Of a DNA stretch of 64,000 bases, positions 9,169 through 17,329 are shown piece after piece. Location: assembly GCF_018324685.1 (NCBI RefSeq), contig NZ_AP023354.1, forward strand, positions 5,456,001-5,520,000, given 5' to 3'. This stretch comes from Actinocatenispora sera (GTDB lineage Bacteria > Actinomycetota > Actinomycetes > Mycobacteriales > Micromonosporaceae). The notes below the pieces were generated by a model. That model did no database searches, was not told the DNA's origin, and saw only the letters and a program-made list of their open reading frames with translations. A program made the translations under genes and the position numbers. Numbering within the stretch: the stretch's first letter is position 1; each line of letters opens with the position of its first letter.

Positions 9169-10881
9169 TCAGGATATCGATGCGCGTCTATGGGCAGCCA
9201 CGGCGGCGACGGCGAGCGCGGCAACCTGGGCGAGCCCCGCCAGTACCAGGGCGGGCCGGGCCGAGGAGGCGGCGAGCAACCCGGACAGGGCCGCGCCCAC
9301 GGCGTAACCCGCCTGCTTGATGCTCACCCCGGCGGCGAAGACCTGGGTACGCAGGTCGGGCGGGGCGGCCCGGTGCCGGAGCTCCAGCAGCGCGGACAGC
9401 TGCGGACCGTCGCCCAGCCCGACCAGCGCCGCGCCGGCCAGTGCGACCGGCCACGACGGGGCGCACGCGAGGACCGCCAGGCCAGCGCCCATCACCCCGG
9501 TCGCCGCCGCGACCTGGGCCGGCGCACCGATCGGTACCGGCCAGCGGGCGAGCGCGGCGGTCGCCAGCAACGCACCGCCCGCGGTCACCGACAGCAGCAG
9601 GGCGCCGGCCCCCGGCCGACCGGTCAGCGTCGCGCCGAGCACCGGCAACGCGACGGTCGCCGACCCGATGCCCAGGTACGACAGGGCCGAGACGAGTGTC
9701 GCCGAACGCAACATCCGGTCGGCCAGCACGGCCCGCGCACCCCGCCGCAGCATCGTCGCGAGCGATGCACTCGACGCCGGCGGCTGGATCGGCTCGGCAG
9801 GCACGGACGCAGCGTTCGACGCATTCGCCGCGGCAACAGAGCTCGCCTCGGCCGGGGCGGAGGCGGTACCTGACCCGGCCATCGCGGACCGCCGTCGGGG
9901 ACCAACCGCCGCGGCAACAGAGTTCGGCCCGGCCGGAACGGAGGCGACATCCGACGCAGCCGGCGGGTAGGTGGTACTCGGCTGGGCCGTCGCGGCGGTC
10001 GGGCAGGGTTCGGCCGCCCCGGTGTCAGAGTTCGGCTCGCCCGGCAGAAGGGGCGTGCTCGGTTCGGCGGACGGCGCGGCGATGCCCGACGGTGCCGACA
10101 GGGACGCGCCGGTCGGTTCGGGCGGCGGGTACCCGGTGGTCGGCTCGGCGGACCGGGAGGCGGCGGTCGGTTCGACGGACCGGGAGGCGGCGGTCGGTTC
10201 GACGGACCGGGAGGCGGCGGTCGGTTCGACGGACCGGGAGACGGCGGACCGGGAGACGGACCGGGAGGCGGGGGTCGGCGCAGGCGGCGGAGATGCGGCG
10301 GTTGGGTTCGCCGGGTTCGGGCGGCGCGGTGGGAGTGCGAGGGCGAACGGAGCCGCGGCGAGCAGCAGCATCGCGGCGGCCAGTACGGCGTGGGTCGGGT
10401 GCAGGGTGGCGGCCAGTACGCCGGCCAGCGCCGGACCCACGAGCGCGGACACCGCGAAGGATGCGGAGTCGGCGGCGTAGCCGCGACGGATCGCCGCCGG
10501 CGAGACGACCGTCGCCAGCCGGGAGCTCCATCCCGCGCTGAGCGCCGGGCCGAACGCGCCGGCCGCGACGGCGACGAGTACCGCCGGCCACAGCGCCGCG
10601 CGGGCGAGGACGACGGTCAGCAGGGCCAGACCGGCGGCGTACCCGAGCAGGCAGCCGGCAAGGAAGCGGGGCGGGCGGTGGGCCCGGTCGAGTACCGCGC
10701 CGAGGAGCGGGCCGCCGACCGCGGTGGCGGCGGTCAGCGCACCGAGCACCAGCCCGGCCGACCGGGTGGAGCCGGTGGCGGCGAGACCGAGCAGGACCAG
10801 GGCGGGACCGGATGCCTCGTCGCCGGTGCGGGCGGCGGTGGCTCCGGCGAGGTACCGGGCCAGCCCGTAACGGCCTCTCAT
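9169..10881 (-). CDS. MFS transporter with repeat-filled central loop
   Basis: 570 residues. Two six-helix bundles are visible: residues 1-190 (GPALVLLGLAATG, then the loop GAVLDRAHRPPRFLAG) and about 385-570 (LSYLGIGSATVALPVLGA onward). Between them lies about 190 residues of Ala/Pro/Ser-rich sequence, including SRSVEPTAA repeated in tandem; the usual MFS central loop is 30-60 residues. ATG at 10881 lies seven bases downstream of a TAACGT -10 element, so the message is probably leaderless. Divergent from a CGNR zinc-finger gene 24 bases away, which probably regulates it. Substrate unknown; the topology suggests a drug-efflux type. Confidence 0.85.
   Translation of the reverse strand: MRGRYGLARYLAGATAARTGDEASGPALVLLGLAATGSTRSAGLVLGALTAATAVGGPLLGAVLDRAHRPPRFLAGCLLGYAAGLALLTVVLARAALWPAVLVAVAAGAFGPALSAGWSSRLATVVSPAAIRRGYAADSASFAVSALVGPALAGVLAATLHPTHAVLAAAMLLLAAAPFALALPPRRPNPANPTAASPPPAPTPASRSVSRSAVSRSVEPTAASRSVEPTAASRSVEPTAASRSAEPTTGYPPPEPTGASLSAPSGIAAPSAEPSTPLLPGEPNSDTGAAEPCPTAATAQPSTTYPPAASDVASVPAGPNSVAAAVGPRRRSAMAGSGTASAPAEASSVAAANASNAASVPAEPIQPPASSASLATMLRRGARAVLADRMLRSATLVSALSYLGIGSATVALPVLGATLTGRPGAGALLLSVTAGGALLATAALARWPVPIGAPAQVAAATGVMGAGLAVLACAPSWPVALAGAALVGLGDGPQLSALLELRHRAAPPDLRTQVFAAGVSIKQAGYAVGAALSGLLAASSARPALVLAGLAQVAALAVAAVAAHRRASIS
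10150..10270. repeat. 27-bp tandem repeat in the MFS loop
   Basis: Units of 27 bp beginning GGACCGGGAGGCGGCGGTCGG at 10150, 10177 and 10204, then degenerate copies to about 10270. In the MFS reading frame each encodes nine residues (SRSVEPTAA), so unit gain or loss is frame-neutral. Confidence 0.85.
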
Positions 10882-10898
10882 GAGAATGACGTTACACT
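10876..10898. promoter_or_regulatory. Overlapping divergent leaderless promoters
   Basis: TACACT (10893-10898, plus strand) lies seven bases before the CGNR ATG at 10906. On the minus strand TAACGT (10894-10889) lies seven bases before the MFS ATG at 10881. The two -10 elements overlap, so polymerase could occupy only one side at a time. The palindrome TCTCATGAGA (10876-10885) covers the MFS start codon and is a candidate operator. Confidence 0.6.
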
Positions 10899-10905
10899 GG
10901 AGAGC

Positions 10906-11448
10906 ATGGACGGAGTTCGCTGGACGGCCGGGTCGGCGCCGATCGAGGCCGCACAACGGGCGGCGGACCTGCTGATCGAGCTGCGGTCCGGCGAACCGGA
11001 TCTCGCCGGGCGGCTCGCCGCGGTGCTCGCCGAACACGGCGAGGCGGGCGTCGAGCTCGCCCCGGTCGAGATCGACGACCTGCGGGCCGCGGCCGAGCCC
11101 GTGGACGCCGTGTTCGCCGCGACCGACACCTCCGCCGCAGCCGACGCACTGAATGCCCTCTTCGCCCGGTACGCGGGGCCGCCCCGGCTGACCGCGCACG
11201 GCGGTACGGCCTGGCACCTGCACGTCGACGCGGACGATGACGGGCGCTGGGGCGAGTGGTTCGCCACCTCCTCCGGACTGGCGCTCGCGGTACTGCTGGC
11301 CGAGCGGCAGGCGCCGCCCGGCGGGGTGTGCGCCGCACCGGGATGCGCTCGCCCGTTCGTCGCGCACGGCGCGGGATCGCCCCGGCGGTACTGCTCCAGC
11401 CGGTGCGCCACCCGGGTCCGGGTCGCCCGACACCGCTCCGGCAACTGA
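10906..11448 (+). CDS. CGNR zinc-finger / ABATE-domain transcriptional regulator
   Basis: 180 residues. The C-terminal motif C-x4-C (CAAPGC) followed by YCSSRC and a basic RVRVARHR tail is the CGNR zinc finger; the N-terminal 120 residues fit the ABATE stress-sensing domain, including LHVDADDDGRWGEWFATSSGLALA. Family members are DNA-binding regulators often encoded beside efflux pumps, as here. ATG at 10906 is seven bases after TACACT, giving a leaderless mRNA. Regulation of the adjacent MFS gene is inferred from the shared 24-base intergenic region. Confidence 0.85.
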   Translation: MDGVRWTAGSAPIEAAQRAADLLIELRSGEPDLAGRLAAVLAEHGEAGVELAPVEIDDLRAAAEPVDAVFAATDTSAAADALNALFARYAGPPRLTAHGGTAWHLHVDADDDGRWGEWFATSSGLALAVLLAERQAPPGGVCAAPGCARPFVAHGAGSPRRYCSSRCATRVRVARHRSGN

Positions 11449-11510
11449 CCCACCGCCGCCAGCGTGGCCCTGGCTGCGAATCGCACCGACGGAGCCGTCG
11501 GGACACGCTC

Positions 11511-11516
11511 TAGGGT
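11511..11516 (+). promoter_or_regulatory. -10 element TAGGGT, leaderless start
   Basis: TAGGGT lies six bases before the ATG of the aminotransferase at 11523, the spacing expected for transcription starting at or next to the start codon. No ribosome-binding site is visible. Confidence 0.5.
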
Positions 11517-11522
11517 GGCGCC

Positions 11523-12707
11523 ATGACGAGCACTGGGACCGATCCGCTGGTGGCACGGATGCACGAGTTCGGTACGACCGTCTTCGCCGAGATGTCGGCG
11601 CTCGCGGTACGCACCGGCGCGATCAACCTGGGGCAGGGGTTCCCGGACACCGACGGTCCGGCGGAGATGCTCGCCGCGGCGACCGCCGCGATCCGGGACG
11701 GGCACAACCAGTACCCACCGGGGCCCGGGGTGCCCGAGTTGCGCGCCGCCATCGCCGAGCAACAACGGCGGGACTGGCAGCTCGGGTACGACCCCGATGG
11801 CGAGATCGTGGTGACCGCCGGGGCCACCGAGGCGATCGCGGCGGCGATCCTCGGCCTGTGCGAGAGCGGCGACGAGGTGGTCTGCTTCGAGCCGTACTAC
11901 GACTCGTACGCGGCGTCGATCGCGCTGGCACACGCGGTGCGGCGACCGGTGACGCTGCGGCCGGGGCCGGACGGCTACACGTTCGACCCGGACGAGCTGC
12001 GTGCCGCGTTCGGGCCCCGCACGCGGTTGCTGCTGCTCAACTCCCCGCACAACCCCACCGGCAAGGTGTTCACCGCGGCCGAGCTTGCGTTGATCGCGCA
12101 GCTGTGCCAGGAGCACGACGTGTACGCAGTGACCGACGAGGTGTACGAACATCTGGTCTTCACCGACTCGGCCGCGCCGCACATCCCGCTCGCCGGGCTG
12201 CCCGGCATGCGCGAGCGCACCATCCGCATCTCGTCGGCCGGCAAGAGCTTCTCCTGCACCGGCTGGAAGGTCGGCTGGGCCAGCGGTCCGGCCCGGCTGG
12301 TCTCCGCGGTACTGCGGGTCAAGCAGTTCCTGACGTTCGTCAACGCGGGTCCGCTGCAACCCGCGGTCGCGGTCGCGCTGCGGCTGCCGGGCAGCTACCT
12401 GACCGGGGTGCGGGATCGGTTGCAGGCCGGCCGGGACCTGCTCACCGCCGGCCTTGCCGAGGCGGGGTTCGGCGTGCACCCGTCGTCCGGGACGTATTTC
12501 GTGACCGCCGACATCGGCCCGCTGGGCGGCCGGGACGGAATCGAGTTCTGCCGGGCGCTGCCGGATCGGTGCGGCGTGGTCGCGGTACCGACCCAGGTGT
12601 TCTACGACAACCAGGAGGTCGGCCGCCGGGTCGTCAGGTTCGCCTGCTCCAAGCGTCCCGAGGTACTCGCCGAAGCGGCGAACCGGTTGCGCGCGCTCGC
12701 CGGCTGA
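11523..12707 (+). CDS. PLP-dependent class I/II aminotransferase (DapC-like)
   Basis: 394 residues, fold type I. The PLP lysine is K241 in SSAGKSFSCTGWKVGW; NSPHNPTGK (about 173-181) and DEVYEHLVF (205-213) are the cofactor and substrate motifs. The INLGQGFPD start and NQYPPGPGVPELR are typical of the subgroup containing N-succinyldiaminopimelate aminotransferase DapC and kynurenine/methionine aminotransferases. DapC would serve lysine and peptidoglycan synthesis; the exact substrate cannot be read from sequence. A TAGGGT element six bases upstream suggests a leaderless message. Confidence 0.88.
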   Translation: MTSTGTDPLVARMHEFGTTVFAEMSALAVRTGAINLGQGFPDTDGPAEMLAAATAAIRDGHNQYPPGPGVPELRAAIAEQQRRDWQLGYDPDGEIVVTAGATEAIAAAILGLCESGDEVVCFEPYYDSYAASIALAHAVRRPVTLRPGPDGYTFDPDELRAAFGPRTRLLLLNSPHNPTGKVFTAAELALIAQLCQEHDVYAVTDEVYEHLVFTDSAAPHIPLAGLPGMRERTIRISSAGKSFSCTGWKVGWASGPARLVSAVLRVKQFLTFVNAGPLQPAVAVALRLPGSYLTGVRDRLQAGRDLLTAGLAEAGFGVHPSSGTYFVTADIGPLGGRDGIEFCRALPDRCGVVAVPTQVFYDNQEVGRRVVRFACSKRPEVLAEAANRLRALAG

Positions 12708-12764
12708 GGCGCCGTGCCCCTGCCGACACCTCCCTAGCACACCGGCGCATGTTTTCCGGTTCGC

Positions 12765-12792
12765 TGTCCACAGGCATCCTGGTTATCCACAG
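12765..12792 (+). promoter_or_regulatory. Paired TCCACAG direct repeat (DnaA-box-like)
   Basis: TGTCCACAG at 12765-12773 and TATCCACAG at 12784-12792 (within TTATCCACAG, an exact DnaA-box 9-mer TTATCCACA) are spaced 19 bases apart and end 12 bases before the M23 peptidase start. The same pair with the same spacing lies upstream of yraN. Confidence 0.45.
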
Positions 12793-12803
12793 TTTGCGGT
12801 GAG

Positions 12804-14492
12804 GTGGTGGCGCCTGGTGCTTTTTGGGGCGACGCTGCCCGGGTGGGACGTATCAGCGGATCGACGCACCGAACCCGACACGCCAGCCTGCCCGTCGACG
12901 ACCGGGAGCCCGCCGGCGATCCGGCCCCGGGGTCGAGCGCCGCTCCGATCGGCGCCGATGGTCCGCGGTCGAGCGAGTCACCCGACCCGACGCCACCAGA
13001 CTGGGTGGATCTCGGCTGGGCCGCGGGCGACGACTGGATCGCCGCCCCGGACGCTCGGCCCCGCCTGCAGCTGGTCGCGACGCCACCCGACGCACCGGCG
13101 GGAAGGATCCGGGCTCGGCTGGTCGGCGTCGGGAGGATCCTGACCGTGGTTCGGGGGACCCGGCTCGGTCGCGGACGCGCGCCGCGGGCTGCGCACGACT
13201 CCACCGAGACCGGATCGAGCGCCCAGACCACCGCGCGCCGGCTGCGCCTCGTACCGTCGGCCACGACGTTCCGGCCGTCACCCGATCCGGCGCCGGCGCC
13301 GAAGCCAGCCGGTGACGTCGGCACCGCACGGACCGGCGGCGCGGTGACGGGTGCGGGCGGCGTCGTGGTTCCCTTGCTGGCCCGGCGCTCCCGCCCGAGC
13401 GCCGACCCCGCTGTCCTGACCGAGGGTCTGCGCACGGCCGGCGACCCGCGGACGAGCAATGCCGCAGACACCAACGGCGGCCTGCCGACGGCCGGCGATA
13501 TGCACACGGGCGAGGTCCTGGAGACGACCGACCGCACGTGGAATGCGGATGCGGCGCAGACCGCGGGCGGCACGCCGAAGACCGACGCGGCGGAGACCAC
13601 CGGCGGCCTGCCGAGGGGCGACGGCCCACCGACGACCGATGCCGAGGAGACGACCGGCGCCAGAAGGAGCGTCGGCACAACCGAGCCCGCCGCGACGGTG
13701 GTTCGGCTGCCGGAGAGGGCTGGCGCGACCGGACCGGCCGCGACGGTCACCCGACTACCAGCGAGCACTGGCCCGACCGGACCGGCCCGGACGGTGGCTC
13801 GGGTGCCGGGACGACCTCGCCAGGTCATCGACGACGGCCGGCTCGACGCCGCCGCCCGGTCCGCGCCCGTGGCGGATGGTTCGGCTCGCCGGACCGCCCG
13901 GGTCGCGATCGATCTGTTGCGCCGGCACGCTCGCCGCCCGGGCCGATCGATCCGGGGCCGATGGATCGCCGCCGTGGCGGCGGTGGCGGCGCTGGCGATC
14001 TGTGGGGTGCTGGCCGCCCAGCAACCGGCGCGCGGTGGCCCGGCCGGCCCGGCCCCGGCGCCCCGCGCCGGATACCGGTGGCCGCTGCCCGGCACCCCGG
14101 CGGTGGTGCGCGCGTTCGACCCACCCCCGAAGCGCTGGCTGCCCGGCCACCGGGGCGTGGATCTGGGCGGTGCCGCGGGCACGCCGGTGCTCGCCGCCGG
14201 ACCGGGCGTCGTCGCGTACGCCGGCCACATCGCCGGGATCGGCGTGATCAGCATCGAGCACGCCGGCGGGCTCCGGACGACCTACCAACCGGTGCGGCCG
14301 CTGGTGCACGCCGGCGAGCACGTGACCGCGGGCGAGCGCATCGGCATCCTCGATGCCGGACATCCGGGGTGTCGCCGGGGCGCGTGCCTGCACTGGGGGT
14401 TGCGCCGCGGTGAGCAGTACCTGGACCCGCTGAGCCTGCTCGGCTTCGGCCGGGTCCGACTCCTGCCGCTGGCCCCCGAACGGGCAGCCTGA
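12804..14492 (+). CDS. M23-family peptidase with long cytoplasmic N-terminus
   Basis: 562 residues from GTG at 12804 (GTG at 12807 equally possible; downstream starts cannot be excluded). A single membrane helix lies at about 388-407 (WIAAVAAVAALAICGVLAA), placing the following M23/LytM domain outside. Zinc-ligand motif H-x3-D is HRGVD near residue 450; the second motif reads CLHWGL, where the first residue of the usual H-x-H is Cys, as in several actinobacterial relatives. M23 domains cut peptidoglycan cross-bridges or act as degenerate activators. The first 380 residues are Thr/Gly/Asp/Arg-rich low complexity. An M23 gene near xerC/rpsB is conserved in actinobacteria. Confidence 0.75.
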   Translation: MVAPGAFWGDAARVGRISGSTHRTRHASLPVDDREPAGDPAPGSSAAPIGADGPRSSESPDPTPPDWVDLGWAAGDDWIAAPDARPRLQLVATPPDAPAGRIRARLVGVGRILTVVRGTRLGRGRAPRAAHDSTETGSSAQTTARRLRLVPSATTFRPSPDPAPAPKPAGDVGTARTGGAVTGAGGVVVPLLARRSRPSADPAVLTEGLRTAGDPRTSNAADTNGGLPTAGDMHTGEVLETTDRTWNADAAQTAGGTPKTDAAETTGGLPRGDGPPTTDAEETTGARRSVGTTEPAATVVRLPERAGATGPAATVTRLPASTGPTGPARTVARVPGRPRQVIDDGRLDAAARSAPVADGSARRTARVAIDLLRRHARRPGRSIRGRWIAAVAAVAALAICGVLAAQQPARGGPAGPAPAPRAGYRWPLPGTPAVVRAFDPPPKRWLPGHRGVDLGGAAGTPVLAAGPGVVAYAGHIAGIGVISIEHAGGLRTTYQPVRPLVHAGEHVTAGERIGILDAGHPGCRRGACLHWGLRRGEQYLDPLSLLGFGRVRLLPLAPERAA

Positions 14493-14529
14493 GCCGCCTC
14501 GGCGCAGTCAGCCGACGGCTCCTCGGCTC

Positions 14530-14579
14530 AACGCTCGCCGCCCCGGCCCGGCGGGCGTGCCGTCCGGCCGGCGAGCGTT
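14530..14579. terminator. Terminator between convergent genes
   Basis: A perfect 11-bp inverted repeat (AACGCTCGCCG at 14530-14540, complement at 14569-14579) with a GC-rich 28-nt loop that can itself pair. It lies after the M23 gene, facing the class V aminotransferase gene. Confidence 0.55.
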
Positions 14580-14618
14580 CCGGTCGGCAGCCTGCCCTGC
14601 CTCCGGCCGATGTCGGAC

Positions 14619-14710
14619 GGCAGCGGCAGCGGCAGCGGCAGCGGCAGCGGCAGCGGCAGCGGCAGCGGCAGCGGCAGCGGCAGCGGCAGCGGCAGCGGCA
14701 GCGGCAGCGG
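14619..14710. repeat. GGCAGC hexanucleotide tract, about 15 copies
   Basis: An uninterrupted run of GGCAGC lasting 92 bases begins at 14619 and ends four bases from the stop codon of the class V aminotransferase. It is entirely non-coding in the annotated layout. Reading frames through it give poly-Ala or Ser-Gly runs and are not genes. Confidence 0.95.
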
Positions 14711-14713
14711 AGC

Positions 14714-15883
14714 CTATCGGGCTCGGAGCAGGGTGGGTAGGGCGCGCGCCAGCCCCTCGAAGTCGTCGGCGCCGTTGTAGACCTGCGCGCAGATACGCAG
14801 CAGGCCGATGCGACGCCACGCGGTCACCGCGACGTGGGTACGCAGCTGCTCGGCGATCCGGTTGCGCAGCGCGCTCGCCGCCTCGGCCGTGGTGGCGACG
14901 CCGGGTGGCAGCCGGACGACCCGCATGGCCAGCTCCGGTGCCGCGCGGACCGCCGGCGTGCCCAGCGCCTCGGTGATCAGGCGCTGGCCGTACCGGGCGA
15001 GCCGGGCGTTGTGGTCTCGCACGACGTCCAGGCCCAGCGCGGTCATCGTGTGCAGGCCGGCCGGGGCCGCAAGCCACCCCGCGAAGTCCTGGGTGCCCTG
15101 GAACTCGACGCTGGCGGGGAATCCGTTGTCGTACTCCCACGACGCGGCGAGCGGCCGGATGCTCGCGCGATGCGCCGCAGCGACGTACAGCAGTCCGGCC
15201 CCGCGCGGTGCGTACGCCCACTTGTGCAGGTTGCCGAACCAGGCGTCCACGCCCAGCGTCGACACGTCGACATCGATCATTCCGGGCACGTGTGCCGCGT
15301 CGACGGCCACGAACACGCCGCGGCGGTGCAGCTCCGCGGCGAGCCTGCGCACCGGGAACAGTTTCGCGGTGGCCGAACTGATCTGGTCGATGACAGCGAC
15401 CCGGGTCCGGTCCGTGGTGGCCGCGAGGATCGCCGCGACCACTGCATCGTCGTCGTCCTCCAGCCCGACCTTGGCCTCCACGACGGTGGCGCCGGTTTCG
15501 GCGCACCGACGCGCCGCCTCGATCCCGACCGCCCCGTACGCGTGGTCGGTGAGCAGGATCTCGTCACCCGACCGCAGCGGTACCGAGCCGAGCACGACGG
15601 CGCACGCCGCCGTCACGTTCGGCACCAGCGCGGTGCCGTCGGGGTCGGCGCCGACGAACCGGGCGAGGTGCCGGCGGGTGTGCCGGAGCCGCTCCATGAT
15701 CCCGGGCGGCTTCAGAAACCGCATCGGGTCCGCTTCCTGTTCCTCCCGCAGCCGGGCCGCGGCCCGCTGGGTCGGGATCGGCGCAGCGCCGAACGAGCCG
15801 TGGTTCAGATGCACGTAGCTCGGGTCCAGGGTGAACAACAGCCGGGCGCCCGGCAGCGGCTCGGGTGGCTTGTCGTTGGGCAT
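14714..15883 (-). CDS. Class V PLP-dependent aminotransferase (isopenicillin-N-epimerase-like)
   Basis: 389 residues. The PLP lysine is K221 in FGNLHKWAYAPRG, and VAVDAAHVPGMIDVDV around 192-207 carries the cofactor-binding Asp and His. LNHGSFGAAP at the N-terminus and the overall length fit the isopenicillin-N-epimerase / cysteine-desulfurase-like subgroup. Substrate unknown; no beta-lactam genes are nearby. ATG at 15883 is chosen; a GTG two codons upstream is possible and neither has a clear ribosome-binding site. It follows xerC by 19 bases and may be co-transcribed with it. Confidence 0.85.
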   Translation of the reverse strand: MPNDKPPEPLPGARLLFTLDPSYVHLNHGSFGAAPIPTQRAAARLREEQEADPMRFLKPPGIMERLRHTRRHLARFVGADPDGTALVPNVTAACAVVLGSVPLRSGDEILLTDHAYGAVGIEAARRCAETGATVVEAKVGLEDDDDAVVAAILAATTDRTRVAVIDQISSATAKLFPVRRLAAELHRRGVFVAVDAAHVPGMIDVDVSTLGVDAWFGNLHKWAYAPRGAGLLYVAAAHRASIRPLAASWEYDNGFPASVEFQGTQDFAGWLAAPAGLHTMTALGLDVVRDHNARLARYGQRLITEALGTPAVRAAPELAMRVVRLPPGVATTAEAASALRNRIAEQLRTHVAVTAWRRIGLLRICAQVYNGADDFEGLARALPTLLRAR

Positions 15884-15902
15884 GGCCACGGCGGTCGGCC
15901 TT

Positions 15903-16943
15903 TCACGCGCGAGGGTGTGCCTGACGGTACGCGCGGCGGAGCCGTTCGACCGAGACATGGGTGTAGAGCTGTGTCGTCGCCAATGATGCATGACCCAGCA
16001 GCTCCTGCACCGAGCGCAGATCCGCTCCCCCGTCGAGCAGGTGGGTGGCGGCCGAGTGTCGCAACGCGTGCGGCGCCACCGACGGCACCCGTGCTTCCGC
16101 TGCGCGGGCGGCGACGATGCGGCGCACCGTACGGGGGTCGAGGCGGCCGCCGCGCACCCCGAGCAGCAGCGCCGACCCGCCCCGGGGGGTCAGCAGCCGC
16201 GGCCGGCCCTGCTGCAGGTAGGCCCGGATCGCCTGTTCGGCGGGCACGCCGTACGGCACGGAGCGTTGCTTGTCGCCCTTGCCCGTGACACGGATCAAGC
16301 GGCGCTCATCGTCCACGTCGCGGAGGTCGAGGCCGCAGAGTTCGGCGACCCGTACGGCCGTCGCGTACAGCAGCTCCAGCACCGCCGCGTCGCGCAGTGT
16401 CACCGGATCGCTCGCGTGCGGTTCGTCGCCCGGCGGCGCCGTACCTGCGTCCGAGGCGGCGGTGACACTCGACACATCGACGGGCGAGACGTCGGTGGCG
16501 GCCGCCCGGCCCGCGCCGGGCGCCTCGACGAGCGCCGCGGCCTGGTCCACGGCGAGGACCGTCGGCAGCGTGCGATCGGCCCGGGGCACGCCGAGCTGGC
16601 GTGCCTGATCGACCCGAACCAGGCCAGCGCGCTGCGCCCACCCCGAGAACGTCCGGGCGGCCGCCGCACGGCGGGCGAGGGTGCTGCGGGCCGCGCCGGT
16701 ACCGCGCTGGCGGGCAAGCCAGCTGCGCAGCACCGGCAGTGCCAGCGCGGCGTCGAGGGTCTCGGCATGCATCCGCCCGGCATGGTCGAGCAGCTGGACG
16801 ACGTCGGTCAGGTATGCCCGGATCGTGTGCGCCGAGCGTGCCCGCTCACTCGACAGGTGTCGGGCGAACTGGTCGATCGCGTCCCGGAAGTTCTCCGGCA
16901 GCGCCTCGTAGCGTGCCTCGGTGGAACTCCCCTTGCCGGCCAT
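15903..16943 (-). CDS. xerC: Tyrosine recombinase XerC
   Basis: Resolves chromosome dimers at dif with XerD. The N-terminal SAM-like domain (FRDAIDQFARHLSSERARSAHT) is followed by the catalytic domain: the first Arg in YATAVRVAEL, Lys in GKGDKQRSVPYG, HALRHSAATHLLDGG, then LGHASLATTQLYTHV with nucleophile Tyr near residue 327. An approximately 35-residue Ala/Ser/Asp-rich insert separates the domains. 346 residues from ATG at 16943; earlier in-frame starts (16973, 17030) are possible. It sits downstream of dprA, as in other actinobacteria, with a repeat array in the gap. Confidence 0.92.
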   Translation of the reverse strand: MAGKGSSTEARYEALPENFRDAIDQFARHLSSERARSAHTIRAYLTDVVQLLDHAGRMHAETLDAALALPVLRSWLARQRGTGAARSTLARRAAAARTFSGWAQRAGLVRVDQARQLGVPRADRTLPTVLAVDQAAALVEAPGAGRAAATDVSPVDVSSVTAASDAGTAPPGDEPHASDPVTLRDAAVLELLYATAVRVAELCGLDLRDVDDERRLIRVTGKGDKQRSVPYGVPAEQAIRAYLQQGRPRLLTPRGGSALLLGVRGGRLDPRTVRRIVAARAAEARVPSVAPHALRHSAATHLLDGGADLRSVQELLGHASLATTQLYTHVSVERLRRAYRQAHPRA

Positions 16944-17329
16944 GCCTCGTACGGTCGGCGCGGCGCGGACCATGGTCAAGCCGACTCGCCGTCGGCGCGA
17001 ACCAGGCCCGACCGGCTTTGCCGCCCCCAACCGGGCCCACCGCCCTCACCGCCCTCACCGCCCTCAGCGCCCTCAGCGCCCTCAGCGCCCTCAGCGCCCT
17101 CAGCGCCCTCAGCGCCCTCAGCGCCCTCAGCGCCCTCAGCGCCCTCAGCGCCCTCAGCCGGGCCTACCGCCCCCGACCGGGTCTGTCACCCCCGACTGGC
17201 TCGCCGCGCCCAACCCGGTCTGCCGCGCCCAACCGGGCCCGCCGCCACCTGGCCCGCCGCCCCCGACCGGGTCTGCCACGCCCAGGCGGCCTGCTGCGGC
17301 CATCCGGCCTGGCGCGCCCGGGCGGATGG
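16944..17329. other. Intergenic region between dprA and xerC
   Basis: 386 bases without a gene, dominated by repeats: the 9-bp array below, and around it decayed copies of CGCCCCCGACCGGGTCTG (near 17168 and 17262) and CGCCCAACCGGGCC-like segments. Any xerC promoter must lie in or beside this repeat block. Confidence 0.7.
17041..17157. repeat. 9-bp tandem array, 13 copies
   Basis: Two copies of CGCCCTCAC followed by eleven of CGCCCTCAG, perfect and contiguous over 117 bases. The array starts 98 bases upstream of the xerC start codon. Read on the plus strand it gives Ala-Leu-Ser or Arg-Pro-Gln runs, not a gene. Confidence 0.95.

Noticed and set aside
12765-12792. Replication origin
   Set aside because: DnaA-like boxes occur as a single pair, with no dnaA, dnaN or AT-rich unwinding region nearby.
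14508-15506. 332-residue frame with poly-Ala tract
   Set aside because: Ala run comes from the GGCAGC tract and the rest is antisense-frame shadow of the class V aminotransferase.
17041-17157. CRISPR array
   Set aside because: Units are contiguous 9-mers without spacers; no cas genes nearby.
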